Below are positions 1 to 5,490 of a stretch of DNA of 7,482 nucleotides, piece by piece. How positions within the stretch are numbered: the first letter of the stretch is position 1; each line of letters begins with the position of its first letter. Position numbers and translations under genes: made by a program. The DNA comes from Candidatus Aerophobota bacterium (lineage in GTDB: Bacteria; Aerophobota; Aerophobia; Aerophobales; AE-B3A), in NCBI GenBank assembly GCA_030610725.1, contig JAUWRE010000047.1, positions 1 to 7,482 of the forward strand, in the 5' to 3' direction. The notes under the pieces are model-generated. The model was not told the DNA's origin, ran no database searches, and was given only the letters and a program-made list of their open reading frames with translations.

Positions 1-119
1 CTCACAGTTATCTCTTCACCACATTTATCACATTTTACGAAAAAAGGAATAAAGTCTCCTTTTATACGAGTAGATGTTGTTTTCTCCTTGCCGGAAAAAA
101 GCTTGTTCCAAAAACCCAT
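1..119 (-). CDS. Small zinc-ribbon-like protein, 3' end outside window (partial)
   Basis: This is the 5' part of a gene that leaves the window at position 1. The first 39 residues are visible. They begin MGFWNKLFSGKEK, a basic and aromatic N-terminus, and contain a CDKC knuckle at residues 30-33 followed by GEEI, which looks like the first half of a zinc ribbon. The ATG at 117-119 is preceded by AGGAGGTGA about eight bases upstream, a near-perfect complement to the 16S rRNA tail, so the start is secure. There is no signal peptide or membrane segment in the visible part, so it is probably cytoplasmic. The second metal-binding pair would lie outside the window. Function is unknown. Confidence 0.75.
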   Translation of the reverse strand, partial: MGFWNKLFSGKEKTTSTRIKGDFIPFFVKCDKCGEEITV

Positions 120-143
120 TTCTATCACCTCCTTAAAGATAGT

Positions 144-162
144 CAGGGGGCTCTGCCCCCTG
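144..162. repeat. GC-rich perfect hairpin (CAGGGGGC stem)
   Basis: CAGGGGGC at 144-151 and GCCCCCTG at 155-162 form a perfect 8-bp stem with a TCT loop. It lies 25 bases upstream of the start codon at 119 and next to the palindromic element at 174-249. No T-run follows on either strand, so it does not look like a classical intrinsic terminator. It may be part of the same repeat insertion, or a leader structure for the downstream minus-strand gene. Confidence 0.6.
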
Positions 163-173
163 AAACCTCTGTC

Positions 174-249
174 TGTCATTGCGAGTCTTCCGGAGGAAGG
201 CGTGGCAATCTCTTGGGATTGCTTCGTCACTTTGTTCCTCGCAATGACA
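174..249. repeat. MITE-like palindromic intergenic repeat
   Basis: A 76-bp element is bounded by perfect 12-bp inverted ends, TGTCATTGCGAG at 174-185 and CTCGCAATGACA at 238-249. An inner hairpin pairs GCAATC (205-210) with GATTGC (217-222). This layout, with ends reading GTCATTGCGAG and an inner GCAATC/GATTGC pair, matches a family of short non-coding repeats I know from many bacterial genomes. Those are probably mobilised by a transposase supplied elsewhere. It contains no gene. It lies between the OB-fold gene and the edge zinc-ribbon gene, so its transcript could form a long hairpin between them. Confidence 0.75.
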
Positions 250-317
250 AACTAGTGCGACGTTACTACCATCATTTTCGATATAAGAATTTTTTGAAAT
301 TCCTGTGCGGCAAAATA

Positions 318-851
318 CTACATTAGTTCTACATTTTTGACAATTACCACTATTCTTCCTGAACTCTTACTAATATCAGATATATTTCCTTTGAATTTAA
401 CCTCTGCCCCCTTTTCAAGGCTAAGAGCTAATTCTTTTTGATTTGAGCTGAGGACAAGAGAAACATCATATCCATTGACTTCTACCTCTGGCCCGTCCAT
501 CTCTAGACGGACAGTATAGCTTCCATACCACTCTTTCTTTACATCTTCCACCCAACCCTGCCAGATGACTTCTTTGCCCAAAAAGTCTGTACGCCACTCT
601 CTGAACTGGGCGTCCATCAGCTCAGAGAGTTCCTCTCGGAATAGAAGGAAAGGGATTTCTCCTTTCTCCAATTGGTCAGCAACCTCTTTATTAAAATTAG
701 CTGTAGCTTTCATCATCAGATTCTTTACTGAAAGATAATTTCCTTCCCTGTATTGGGTTGCTGCTTCATCCAGTAGTTCGGTAAAAGTGGGCTGGCAGTA
801 GGCAGGTAGTGCCACAAACAATAAAATAGGTATAATTAGTAGCCATCGCAT
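318..851 (-). CDS. Secreted protein with probable OB-fold (tRNA_anti-like)
   Basis: This 177-residue protein is predicted to be exported. Residues 1-19 form a signal peptide (Arg, then a hydrophobic core, ending near AYC-Q). The Cys at 19 is not in a canonical lipobox because Tyr precedes it, so a lipoprotein is possible but not favoured. Residues 22-80 are mainly helical and charged. Residues 92-176 alternate strands in the order GKEVIWQGWVEDV, YTVRLEM, VSLVLS, AEVKFKGNISDI and RIVVIVKNVEL. That pattern is typical of a five-stranded OB-fold such as the tRNA_anti-like family of secreted proteins. The ATG follows AGGAAG with a six-base spacer. It lies 69 bp downstream of the barrel-protein gene and may share its transcript. 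A periplasmic binding role is inference; no substrate can be named. Confidence 0.8.
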   Translation of the reverse strand: MRWLLIIPILLFVALPAYCQPTFTELLDEAATQYREGNYLSVKNLMMKATANFNKEVADQLEKGEIPFLLFREELSELMDAQFREWRTDFLGKEVIWQGWVEDVKKEWYGSYTVRLEMDGPEVEVNGYDVSLVLSSNQKELALSLEKGAEVKFKGNISDISKSSGRIVVIVKNVELM

Positions 852-920
852 TTTTGACTTCCTAAAAGTCAGGCGTTCGAGGAATGCAATCTGAGCATTT
901 ATCGCACCTGAACTTTCTCT

Positions 921-1433
921 CTAGAGAAAAAAGAAAATACGAGCTCCAAAAGTAATGAAGCCTGGATCTATATCCAGGGAGAAAACAGGTGATTCATATT
1001 GAGCGTCCAGCGCGAGTGATAGAGCTCCCAATCCTATCTCCCAACCTGCCTGCAAAATATAGGCCGGGTTAGACCATTCGGGTGTCCCTGAAGTCCAGTG
1101 AATGTAAGTTTGTTGCACTCCCACTCCTCCATATATTCCGCTTCCCAGGATATCCACCAGAAAGGAGATACGTGGACTGAGGGTAAAGGAAATATCGTCC
1201 CCTGGATTAGGACGGTAATTGAGACTACCGTCTAGCATAAACCAGGCAACTTTGGTCCGAACTGATGCTATATGGGATAGATGGCTCTTGTCAAAGCTGG
1301 AGATATCAATGTCCTTAACCGCCACATTATAATGGGCTCCCAGGCCGATACCTATTTTCGCCAGTGCTGAAGAATAGGCTAGCCCTGTAATTAATATTAT
1401 CATCGCTACTATCAAACCAATTTTTTTTATCAT
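921..1433 (-). CDS. Predicted outer-membrane beta-barrel protein
   Basis: This 170-residue protein has a clear Sec signal peptide: MIKK, a hydrophobic stretch to about residue 20, then an ALA cleavage site at 23-25. The mature part is built of alternating polar and hydrophobic strands rich in Gly and aromatics, for example IGIGLGAHYNV (27-37), GIYGGVGVQQTYIHW (99-113), QAGWEIGLGALSLALDAQYE (128-147) and a last strand ITFGARIFFFL. These strands and the aromatic-rich C-terminus, which ends in FFFL rather than exactly in Phe, fit a small eight-stranded-type outer-membrane barrel and are the main evidence for a diderm host. No named family is recognised. The ATG is preceded by AAAGGAAG about eight bases upstream. 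It lies just outside repeat copy A, whose core begins 14 bp beyond the start codon, so insertion of the repeat may have altered its promoter region. Confidence 0.8.
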   Translation of the reverse strand: MIKKIGLIVAMIILITGLAYSSALAKIGIGLGAHYNVAVKDIDISSFDKSHLSHIASVRTKVAWFMLDGSLNYRPNPGDDISFTLSPRISFLVDILGSGIYGGVGVQQTYIHWTSGTPEWSNPAYILQAGWEIGLGALSLALDAQYESPVFSLDIDPGFITFGARIFFFL

Positions 1434-1446
1434 AATCTATCTTCCT

Positions 1447-1641
1447 TTCTTCTCCCCTCTCGCTATCGCTCGTCCTCCGAAGCCCGGCCGCCCTCGCTGT
1501 CATTCGCTTCGCTCATTGCTCCTCCACTGGAGGCGCTCAGGTCGGCTTCAAATCCCCCTTTGGTCGTAGGAAATGGTTTATTTTTTACGATATACGATAT
1601 ACGCAATACGATATACGATTCTGGTGCCGAAGGGGGGATTT
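1447..1641. repeat. Dispersed structured repeat, copy A
   Basis: The core at 1447-1560 matches 6627-6740 in 112 of 114 positions, in the same orientation, with differences at 1479 (G/C) and 1541 (G/A). After an unrelated spacer, 1599-1641 is identical to 6774-6816 over 43 bp. The core is GC-rich and self-complementary: CCTCC/GGAGG around ACT, and GAAGCC (1479-1484) with GGCTTC (1544-1549). It ends with five heptamers (ACGATAT twice, ACGCAAT, ACGATAT, ACGATTC, 1587-1621) and then the tRNA-3'-end-like motif at 1623-1640. No convincing reading frame is present. It fills more than half of the gap between the barrel gene and the toxin candidate. The remaining part, 1642-1794, is AT-rich and shows no gene; a GGGCAA direct pair near 1770-1785 is the only pattern seen there. 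Confidence 0.9.
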
Positions 1642-1794
1642 ATATAAAAACACATTCGTGAATCTCCTTTGTTTCTATATTAGCTCGCGAAGTCCCGTTT
1701 CTGCCTGCTTTTTTTCATTCTCATAACACCTCACTAAAGACCATCAAATATCATAATTGTGACCTGAGTTGGGCAAATTATGGGCAACCACACA

Positions 1795-2241
1795 TTACTC
1801 TATTCCGAGAATTAGCTTTTTCGTCCTTTTTGGTATCAGTCGAGAAGTCTTCACAATATCAGTTATCTTGGTTATGAATGGTTCTGGCAACATCCCTTTG
1901 AATTCTAGTTCCCGGTTGCCATACTTTTCTCTAAGCTTGTCTCTGCTAATCGACTCTGCATATCTGCAGTCTATTAGCGTTGGGAGTGGAAAGAAGGATA
2001 CTGCGTTTTCTGCCACAAAGACAAAATATTTTCTCAGCTTACGATTTGATATGTAGAACTTCGTTTGGGAGGTCGTTAGAAAGTAGTAGATTTCGGAACA
2101 ACTGCAATCACGGTTCAAGAGAACCAAAAATTTATTCTTAGTTTCGGTCTTGAGAGGGAGCTGGACATAATACAGTACGGTACCTTGACGAATTTGTCTG
2201 TCAAATGCCTCGTTGACAAGCCTCTCAGGAAGTTTGATCAT
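1795..2241 (-). CDS. Candidate toxin partner of the Panacea antitoxin
   Basis: A 148-residue soluble protein that I do not recognise by name. Its ATG overlaps the stop of the upstream Panacea gene in an ATGA (2238-2241) and has no clear ribosome binding site of its own, so translation is probably coupled. Residues 18-28 (RQGTVLYYVQL), 37-43 (KFLVLLN), 51-58 (IYYFLTTS) and 72-84 (YFVFVAENAVSFF) look like successive strands of a small beta-barrel, loosely recalling PemK/MazF-type SH3-like toxins. PTLIDCR (87-93) follows, then a helical tail ending in a basic stretch, KTSRLIPKRTKK (131-142). Panacea antitoxins are known to pair with many unrelated toxins encoded next to them, so a toxin role is inferred from position. 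No catalytic residue can be assigned. Alternative: a non-toxic accessory protein. Confidence 0.7.
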   Translation of the reverse strand: MIKLPERLVNEAFDRQIRQGTVLYYVQLPLKTETKNKFLVLLNRDCSCSEIYYFLTTSQTKFYISNRKLRKYFVFVAENAVSFFPLPTLIDCRYAESISRDKLREKYGNRELEFKGMLPEPFITKITDIVKTSRLIPKRTKKLILGIE

Positions 2242-2825
2242 GAGTTCAGACTATCGACTAGCTCACGATTCTCCTGATCCAATTCCATTAGTTCCAACAT
2301 CTCGGAGCTGTTTGCCGAATCAGCGATAAATAGCCTATAATCAATCTCGCCATTCTTTACTGATTTGTATGCCAGTTCCTTATGAGTCAGATTTATTAGT
2401 TCTGGCCCACTTTGATTTCCATGCTTGTTGACAGTATAATCTAGAGCCTCGAGCTCCGAGTCAGAAAAAACCTCCAAATCCGGTTCTCTCTTCAAAACAA
2501 ATACCGGATACCTCTTGGACTTATCCACCTGCAAAAATGTTTCAAAAGTATGTTTGTTATGGAGTAATCTTCGAAGGGGCACGCCGCATATAACATCATT
2601 CATTATGTCCAAACTCATAGAGGGAACTGGACCATAGTCTAAGCTGTGGTAGCAATCGCCCGTTACCGGTCTACCATAATTCATCAGATGATACTTGTCC
2701 AGAAAATACAACAGCTTGGCCGCTTTTAGCTTGTCCATATTTCCGCTCTTCTTAACGAAGTATGCGACCGCATTAGCAAACTTCTCTACGTCATAACGAA
2801 ATTTAATGGCTCCTTGAGACTTCAT
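2238..2825 (-). CDS. Panacea-domain (DUF4065/SocA-like) antitoxin candidate
   Basis: A 195-residue cytoplasmic protein with the hallmark Panacea signature at residues 35-69: AAKLLYFLDKYHLMNYGRPV, then GDCYHSLDYGPVPS. A typical C-terminal half has SELEALDYTVNKHG (123-136) and PELINLTHKE (141-150). Its length is near the family norm and it looks intact. In the PanAT systems this domain neutralises toxins of several unrelated folds by direct binding; a related single-domain case is the SocA adaptor. The order antitoxin first, toxin second with a 4-base overlap fits type II systems. The start ATG is preceded by a G-rich Shine-Dalgarno (AAAGGGGGGAAG). A candidate promoter lies at 2921-2949, giving a leader of roughly 90 bases. 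The C-terminus (residues 171-195) is acidic. Family assignment is confident; the antitoxin role is inferred. Confidence 0.9.
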   Translation of the reverse strand: MKSQGAIKFRYDVEKFANAVAYFVKKSGNMDKLKAAKLLYFLDKYHLMNYGRPVTGDCYHSLDYGPVPSMSLDIMNDVICGVPLRRLLHNKHTFETFLQVDKSKRYPVFVLKREPDLEVFSDSELEALDYTVNKHGNQSGPELINLTHKELAYKSVKNGEIDYRLFIADSANSSEMLELMELDQENRELVDSLNS

Positions 2826-2920
2826 TTTCTTCCCCCCTTTCGTTCAAAATATTTATTATTGCTATTATTCGGGCTTTTCTCACTCTCCTTAGTTGAAATC
2901 GTTATTTCTTCTCTTATCTG

Positions 2921-2949
2921 ATTCTACCTAAATCATCGGCAATATGCAA
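2921..2949 (-). promoter_or_regulatory. Candidate sigma70-type promoter of the Panacea unit
   Basis: On the minus strand TTGCAT (2944-2949) and TAGAAT (2921-2926) are separated by exactly 17 bases. The -10 matches the consensus at five of six positions, while the -35 matches only its first three. Transcription would start near 2914, about 90 bases before the Panacea start codon. No clear operator palindrome was found around it. Confidence 0.35.
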
Positions 2950-2977
2950 GGATGACTTTGCCTATCTGCCCTCTGTA

Positions 2978-3205
2978 TCATTCTATCTTCAACAGACCTA
3001 AGACTCGGAACCAACCAACTTTTTCCTTCTCGCCGAATATCACCTGGTACTTTTCTGAACAACCCTTGCCTGGACAAGATAGGAACGTACCATGCTCCGT
3101 GTCTGTAAAGTGAAGCTCTCGATCAACACATAGGTGCTTTCCGTTCTTATCCATAGCTCCGGATTCAAAGACTGTAGTTCTACATTTTGGGCACAAGTAC
3201 TTCAT
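2978..3205 (-). CDS. Small zinc-ribbon protein
   Basis: A 75-residue protein beginning MKYLCPKCRTTVFESG. CPKC at residues 5-8 is a first metal knuckle, and CPGKGC at 44-49 is a probable second, with a further Cys at 26. It probably binds one zinc ion. There is no signal peptide or membrane helix. I chose the ATG at 3203-3205, which has GAGG nine bases upstream and places the first knuckle right at the N-terminus. An in-frame TTG five codons earlier (3218-3220) is possible but has no ribosome binding site. It follows the winged-helix-like gene by 88 bp on the same strand. That gap contains only a weak AT-rich inverted repeat (TTTAGT/ACTAAA, 3265-3283). Function is unknown; nucleic-acid binding is a guess from the fold class. 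Confidence 0.65.
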   Translation of the reverse strand: MKYLCPKCRTTVFESGAMDKNGKHLCVDRELHFTDTEHGTFLSCPGKGCSEKYQVIFGEKEKVGWFRVLGLLKIE

Positions 3206-3293
3206 TTTCCAAAGCCTCAATTATCATATAAAACATCGTTGATATCCCGTCCCAAACCTTGCGTTTTAGTATTATTAACTAAATATGGTCGGG

Positions 3294-3548
3294 CTAACCG
3301 GGTATCTCAGTACAAGGTATCTTCTTTACTTCCGTGATTTCTGAAGCATCTATACCCTTCGCTGTGGCACGCCATGCATCATCATTTATCCTTTTGTTAA
3401 CCCACCCTTTTTCATTAGCATAGAATAGTTCGTCTCTTATACTTGGTCTGCCTGTTTTTTTGGACAACGCTCCTTCAGTAATACGCTCAGGATAAACATT
3501 TGCTAACTCTTTTATTATTCGTTTGACTATATCATGATTGATTGACAT
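3294..3548 (-). CDS. Small winged-helix-like protein
   Basis: An 84-residue protein. Residues 4-18 (NHDIVKRIIKELANV), 22-33 (RITEGALSKKTG) and 36-47 (SIRDELFYANEK) look like three helices. They are followed by GWVNKRINDDAWRATAKGIDA (48-68), a short hairpin and turn typical of a wing. This resembles compact winged-helix proteins of phages and islands, but I cannot name a family. The start is well supported: AAGGAGG lies six bases upstream of the ATG. About 25 bases before that Shine-Dalgarno sits a strong hairpin (3574-3593) that could be an operator or attenuator. A regulatory role, perhaps on neighbouring accessory genes, is inferred from fold and position only. The C-terminal 16 residues appear disordered. 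Confidence 0.7.
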   Translation of the reverse strand: MSINHDIVKRIIKELANVYPERITEGALSKKTGRPSIRDELFYANEKGWVNKRINDDAWRATAKGIDASEITEVKKIPCTEIPG

Positions 3549-3573
3549 TGATATCCTCCTTAATAATAATCAT

Positions 3574-3593
3574 CCACCCACGCCCCTGGGTGG
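3574..3593. promoter_or_regulatory. Hairpin in the leader of the winged-helix gene
   Basis: CCACCCA (3574-3580) and TGGGTGG (3587-3593) form a perfect 7-bp stem with a six-base C-rich loop. It stands between the stop of the 200-residue membrane protein and the Shine-Dalgarno of the winged-helix gene. On the minus strand it is followed by ATGATTATTATT rather than a clean T-run, so it is at best a weak terminator. It could instead be a protein-binding palindrome. Confidence 0.4.
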
Positions 3594-3641
3594 GTTAGTT
3601 ATTTATTTGCTACACTTAGCATTATTGGAGTTTCAACACTA

Positions 3642-4244
3642 TCAGAAAACCAAGAGAATTATCGTGATGATTATGGCTGCGCCTCCTAGATAAGCACCGA
3701 CACGGGTCCATATTCGGTTCTTTCTAAGTTCGGTTTCCACGGTACTAAGGCGTACTCCCATCGAATCTACTAGTTCATTAAGTTGCTGTAGTGCATCATC
3801 TCTATTATTGTTCTCTATGCTTCTTCTCAGGGCAATTGCGAATCTCTGTTCCCTGTCTGGAAGAACAGAAAAAGGCTCCTCAATCCTCTGTTGATCTACT
3901 AATTGCTCAAAGAAGCTAAATTTCTCCTTGTCAACCTCTTCTATCTTTGCAGAAGTCATTTGCAGTAAATACTCATCTAACAAATCGGCAATTTCTGTGG
4001 AGTCCAAACTAATCGATTTTTCTGTTTTAGATATTGCGTGTCGAAGAGAAATAATATCTTCTATATTTTTAATAAAGGCCAATTCCCATCGAGTATCTAG
4101 GTCTTGAAAAAAACGTTTCTTGGCCTTCTCATGACTACGCGGGGAGATCCTGTAGCGAAGTATCAAGAGGGCACCAAGGACGCCATAGAGCAGACCTACG
4201 CCTGCTGCTAAAAACGGTTCTACCCATGTCTCCATTGACTTCAT
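3642..4244 (-). CDS. Membrane protein with N- and C-terminal helices, function unknown
   Basis: A 200-residue protein. One membrane helix spans about residues 9-30 (ending ALLILRYR) and a second lies at the extreme C-terminus, 183-200 (VGAYLGGAAIIITIILLVF). Between them is a charged, helical domain of about 150 residues. Residues 145-175 are rich in Asn, Asp, Gln, Leu and Glu and could form a coiled coil leading into the tail helix. Basic residues after the first helix and before the second (RKNRIW) put the central domain in the cytoplasm. The start is uncertain: the ATG at 4242-4244 has GGAG only three bases upstream, and an ATG three codons later has it at twelve. The strongest Shine-Dalgarno nearby serves an out-of-frame ATG at 4258-4260. 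It lies 59 bp after the 171-residue membrane gene and probably shares its transcript. Confidence 0.7.
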   Translation of the reverse strand: MKSMETWVEPFLAAGVGLLYGVLGALLILRYRISPRSHEKAKKRFFQDLDTRWELAFIKNIEDIISLRHAISKTEKSISLDSTEIADLLDEYLLQMTSAKIEEVDKEKFSFFEQLVDQQRIEEPFSVLPDREQRFAIALRRSIENNNRDDALQQLNELVDSMGVRLSTVETELRKNRIWTRVGAYLGGAAIIITIILLVF

Positions 4245-4303
4245 TGTCTCCTTTGTTCATTTTGACCTCCTCCCAGTGTATAGCGTGGGTTGCCGCTGCG
4301 TTC

Positions 4304-4819
4304 CTACTTACCGATTATTTTTCCCCGGATTTGCTGTATGTCTTTGATAAACGAGCTCATTGAATCACGTTCGAGCCTGACGAACTTCAGGGCGTCCTGG
4401 GAACTCACAGCATTCTGGTTCCACTTTTGCATCAGATTGTTTATGAATTGCTCACCCGGAAAGGTCATTCGGTCTAAAATTAAGCGAAGTTTATAGACGT
4501 CATTTGGGGTCAGTTTATCATAGATGAAATCCTGTGAAAGGTAAATTGTCGTAAATAGCTGCTGGTAACTTCTATAGTTGAAATAATGAAACGCATTTCT
4601 ATCTTCCACAGTTATGTCTTGTAAGGCTGCATCGAATTTCCTGACTAGCTCTTGCAGATACCTCTCATCAAAAGTGAATTCTTTGATGAGATTCCGTTCC
4701 AGAGTTTTTTTTCTCGCATTCCTTCCCCATTTGTTTGTGAGATAGAACAAGAGAATTGAGAAAACGAAACCGAGGCCTACACCACCGAAGGTGGCCAGCA
4801 AGTATTGCCAGAACGTCAT
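4304..4819 (-). CDS. Single-helix membrane-anchored protein, function unknown
   Basis: A 171-residue protein with one predicted membrane helix at residues 5-27, followed by NKWGRNARKK. That basic stretch places the remaining 140 residues in the cytoplasm. The soluble part is helical and rich in aromatics, for example NAFHYFNYRSYQQLFTTIYL (75-94), and ends with a charged helix RDSMSSFIKDIQQIRGKIIG. No family is recognised. The N-terminal helix contains GGVGLG, and the 200-residue neighbour has AGVGLLYG at the same place, so the two may be distant relatives or partners in one membrane complex; this is inference. The ATG has AAGG eight bases upstream, a modest site. A candidate promoter lies at 4853-4882. 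Confidence 0.7.
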   Translation of the reverse strand: MTFWQYLLATFGGVGLGFVFSILLFYLTNKWGRNARKKTLERNLIKEFTFDERYLQELVRKFDAALQDITVEDRNAFHYFNYRSYQQLFTTIYLSQDFIYDKLTPNDVYKLRLILDRMTFPGEQFINNLMQKWNQNAVSSQDALKFVRLERDSMSSFIKDIQQIRGKIIGK

Positions 4820-4852
4820 AATCTATGCCTTTATCAAACTCGTCTTTCTTCT

Positions 4853-4882
4853 GTTATAGTGGTCTGCCTCTTTTAATGCCAC
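4853..4882 (-). promoter_or_regulatory. Candidate promoter for the two membrane genes
   Basis: On the minus strand GTGGCA (4877-4882) and TATAAC (4853-4858) lie 18 bases apart, matching the sigma70 consensus at four and five of six positions. It would drive the 171- and 200-residue genes. The gap 4820-5068 contains no gene. It also holds a CCACCCACGCC string at 4883-4893 shared with the hairpin at 3574, and a weak bulged stem at 5033-5059 (AGTCTAAT with ATTAGGACT) just after the 131-residue gene. Confidence 0.3.
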
Positions 4883-5068
4883 CCACCCACGCCTCTCTCC
4901 CCCCTCTTTGCCCGCTCGCCCGGTAGTAGGTTGGTTTAAAAGTCTCCTGCAACTGGCTATTATCTTTTTTCTTCTATCTTAATTTGCCACTTTCCCACGG
5001 CGAAATGCTGCACAGTTTGAGAAGATGAAAGAAGTCTAATTAATCTTTCCATTAGGACTGAAACCTTA

Positions 5069-5464
5069 CTATTTTTTCTCGTACATCTTTATTGCTTCAA
5101 CTCCTAACGGCCATGTACGGTCATGCCATTCGATACAATACATTATGTCTTTAATGTTTACTCTTAGGTTTGCCCGGTCTAAATGAGGATGAAGATTTTT
5201 ACCTTCTCCATCAATCTCTTTAGGAGGAAATTTGCTAATTTTTAACTTAACTATTTCTTTATCTTGATCAGAAAGAGCTCTGAAATCCCAAATACTAAGT
5301 ACAGCGGTTCCCGATTCCCCCTCCCATCCAGTCACATATTGCAAATAGTAGGATCGTCCGTCTCTCATGACTAGCTCGACACAAAATGGTGGAATAATTT
5401 CTTGCTCTTTTGATTCTGCTATACTTTTAAGCCACCCTTGCATCCAATTCATTTTGACTTTCAA
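5069..5464 (-). CDS. Soluble hypothetical protein, coupled to the 282-residue membrane gene
   Basis: A 131-residue protein without signal peptide or membrane helix, which I do not recognise. Residues 26-45 (PFCVELVMRDGRSYYLQYVT) and 52-60 (GTAVLSIWD) look like beta strands, and 99-114 (NLRVNIKDIMYCIEWH) like another pair, suggesting a small beta-rich fold. Residues 62-80 are charged and helical. The start is a TTG at 5462-5464: AGGAGGAGG lies six bases upstream, whereas the next in-frame ATG (codon 5) would be 18 bases away. It begins only 26 bp after the stop of the 282-residue membrane protein, with its Shine-Dalgarno in that gap, so the two are almost certainly co-transcribed and may act together. 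Confidence 0.7.
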   Translation of the reverse strand: MKVKMNWMQGWLKSIAESKEQEIIPPFCVELVMRDGRSYYLQYVTGWEGESGTAVLSIWDFRALSDQDKEIVKLKISKFPPKEIDGEGKNLHPHLDRANLRVNIKDIMYCIEWHDRTWPLGVEAIKMYEKK

Positions 5465-5490
5465 ATTTTTCCTCCTCCTAATTAACTCTT

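Noticed and set aside
914..929. Short inverted repeat TTTCTCT/AGAGAAA at the stop of the barrel gene as a terminator
   Set aside because: The stem is AT-rich and short, overlaps the stop codon and has no T-run after it on the minus strand.
1770..1790. GGGCAA direct pair as an integrase site
   Set aside because: Two six-base copies in AT-rich DNA are easily due to chance, and no matching sequence was found at the other end of the cargo.
1769..2056. 95-codon plus-strand frame
   Set aside because: It lies opposite the toxin candidate, which has better coding character and an ATGA link to the Panacea gene.
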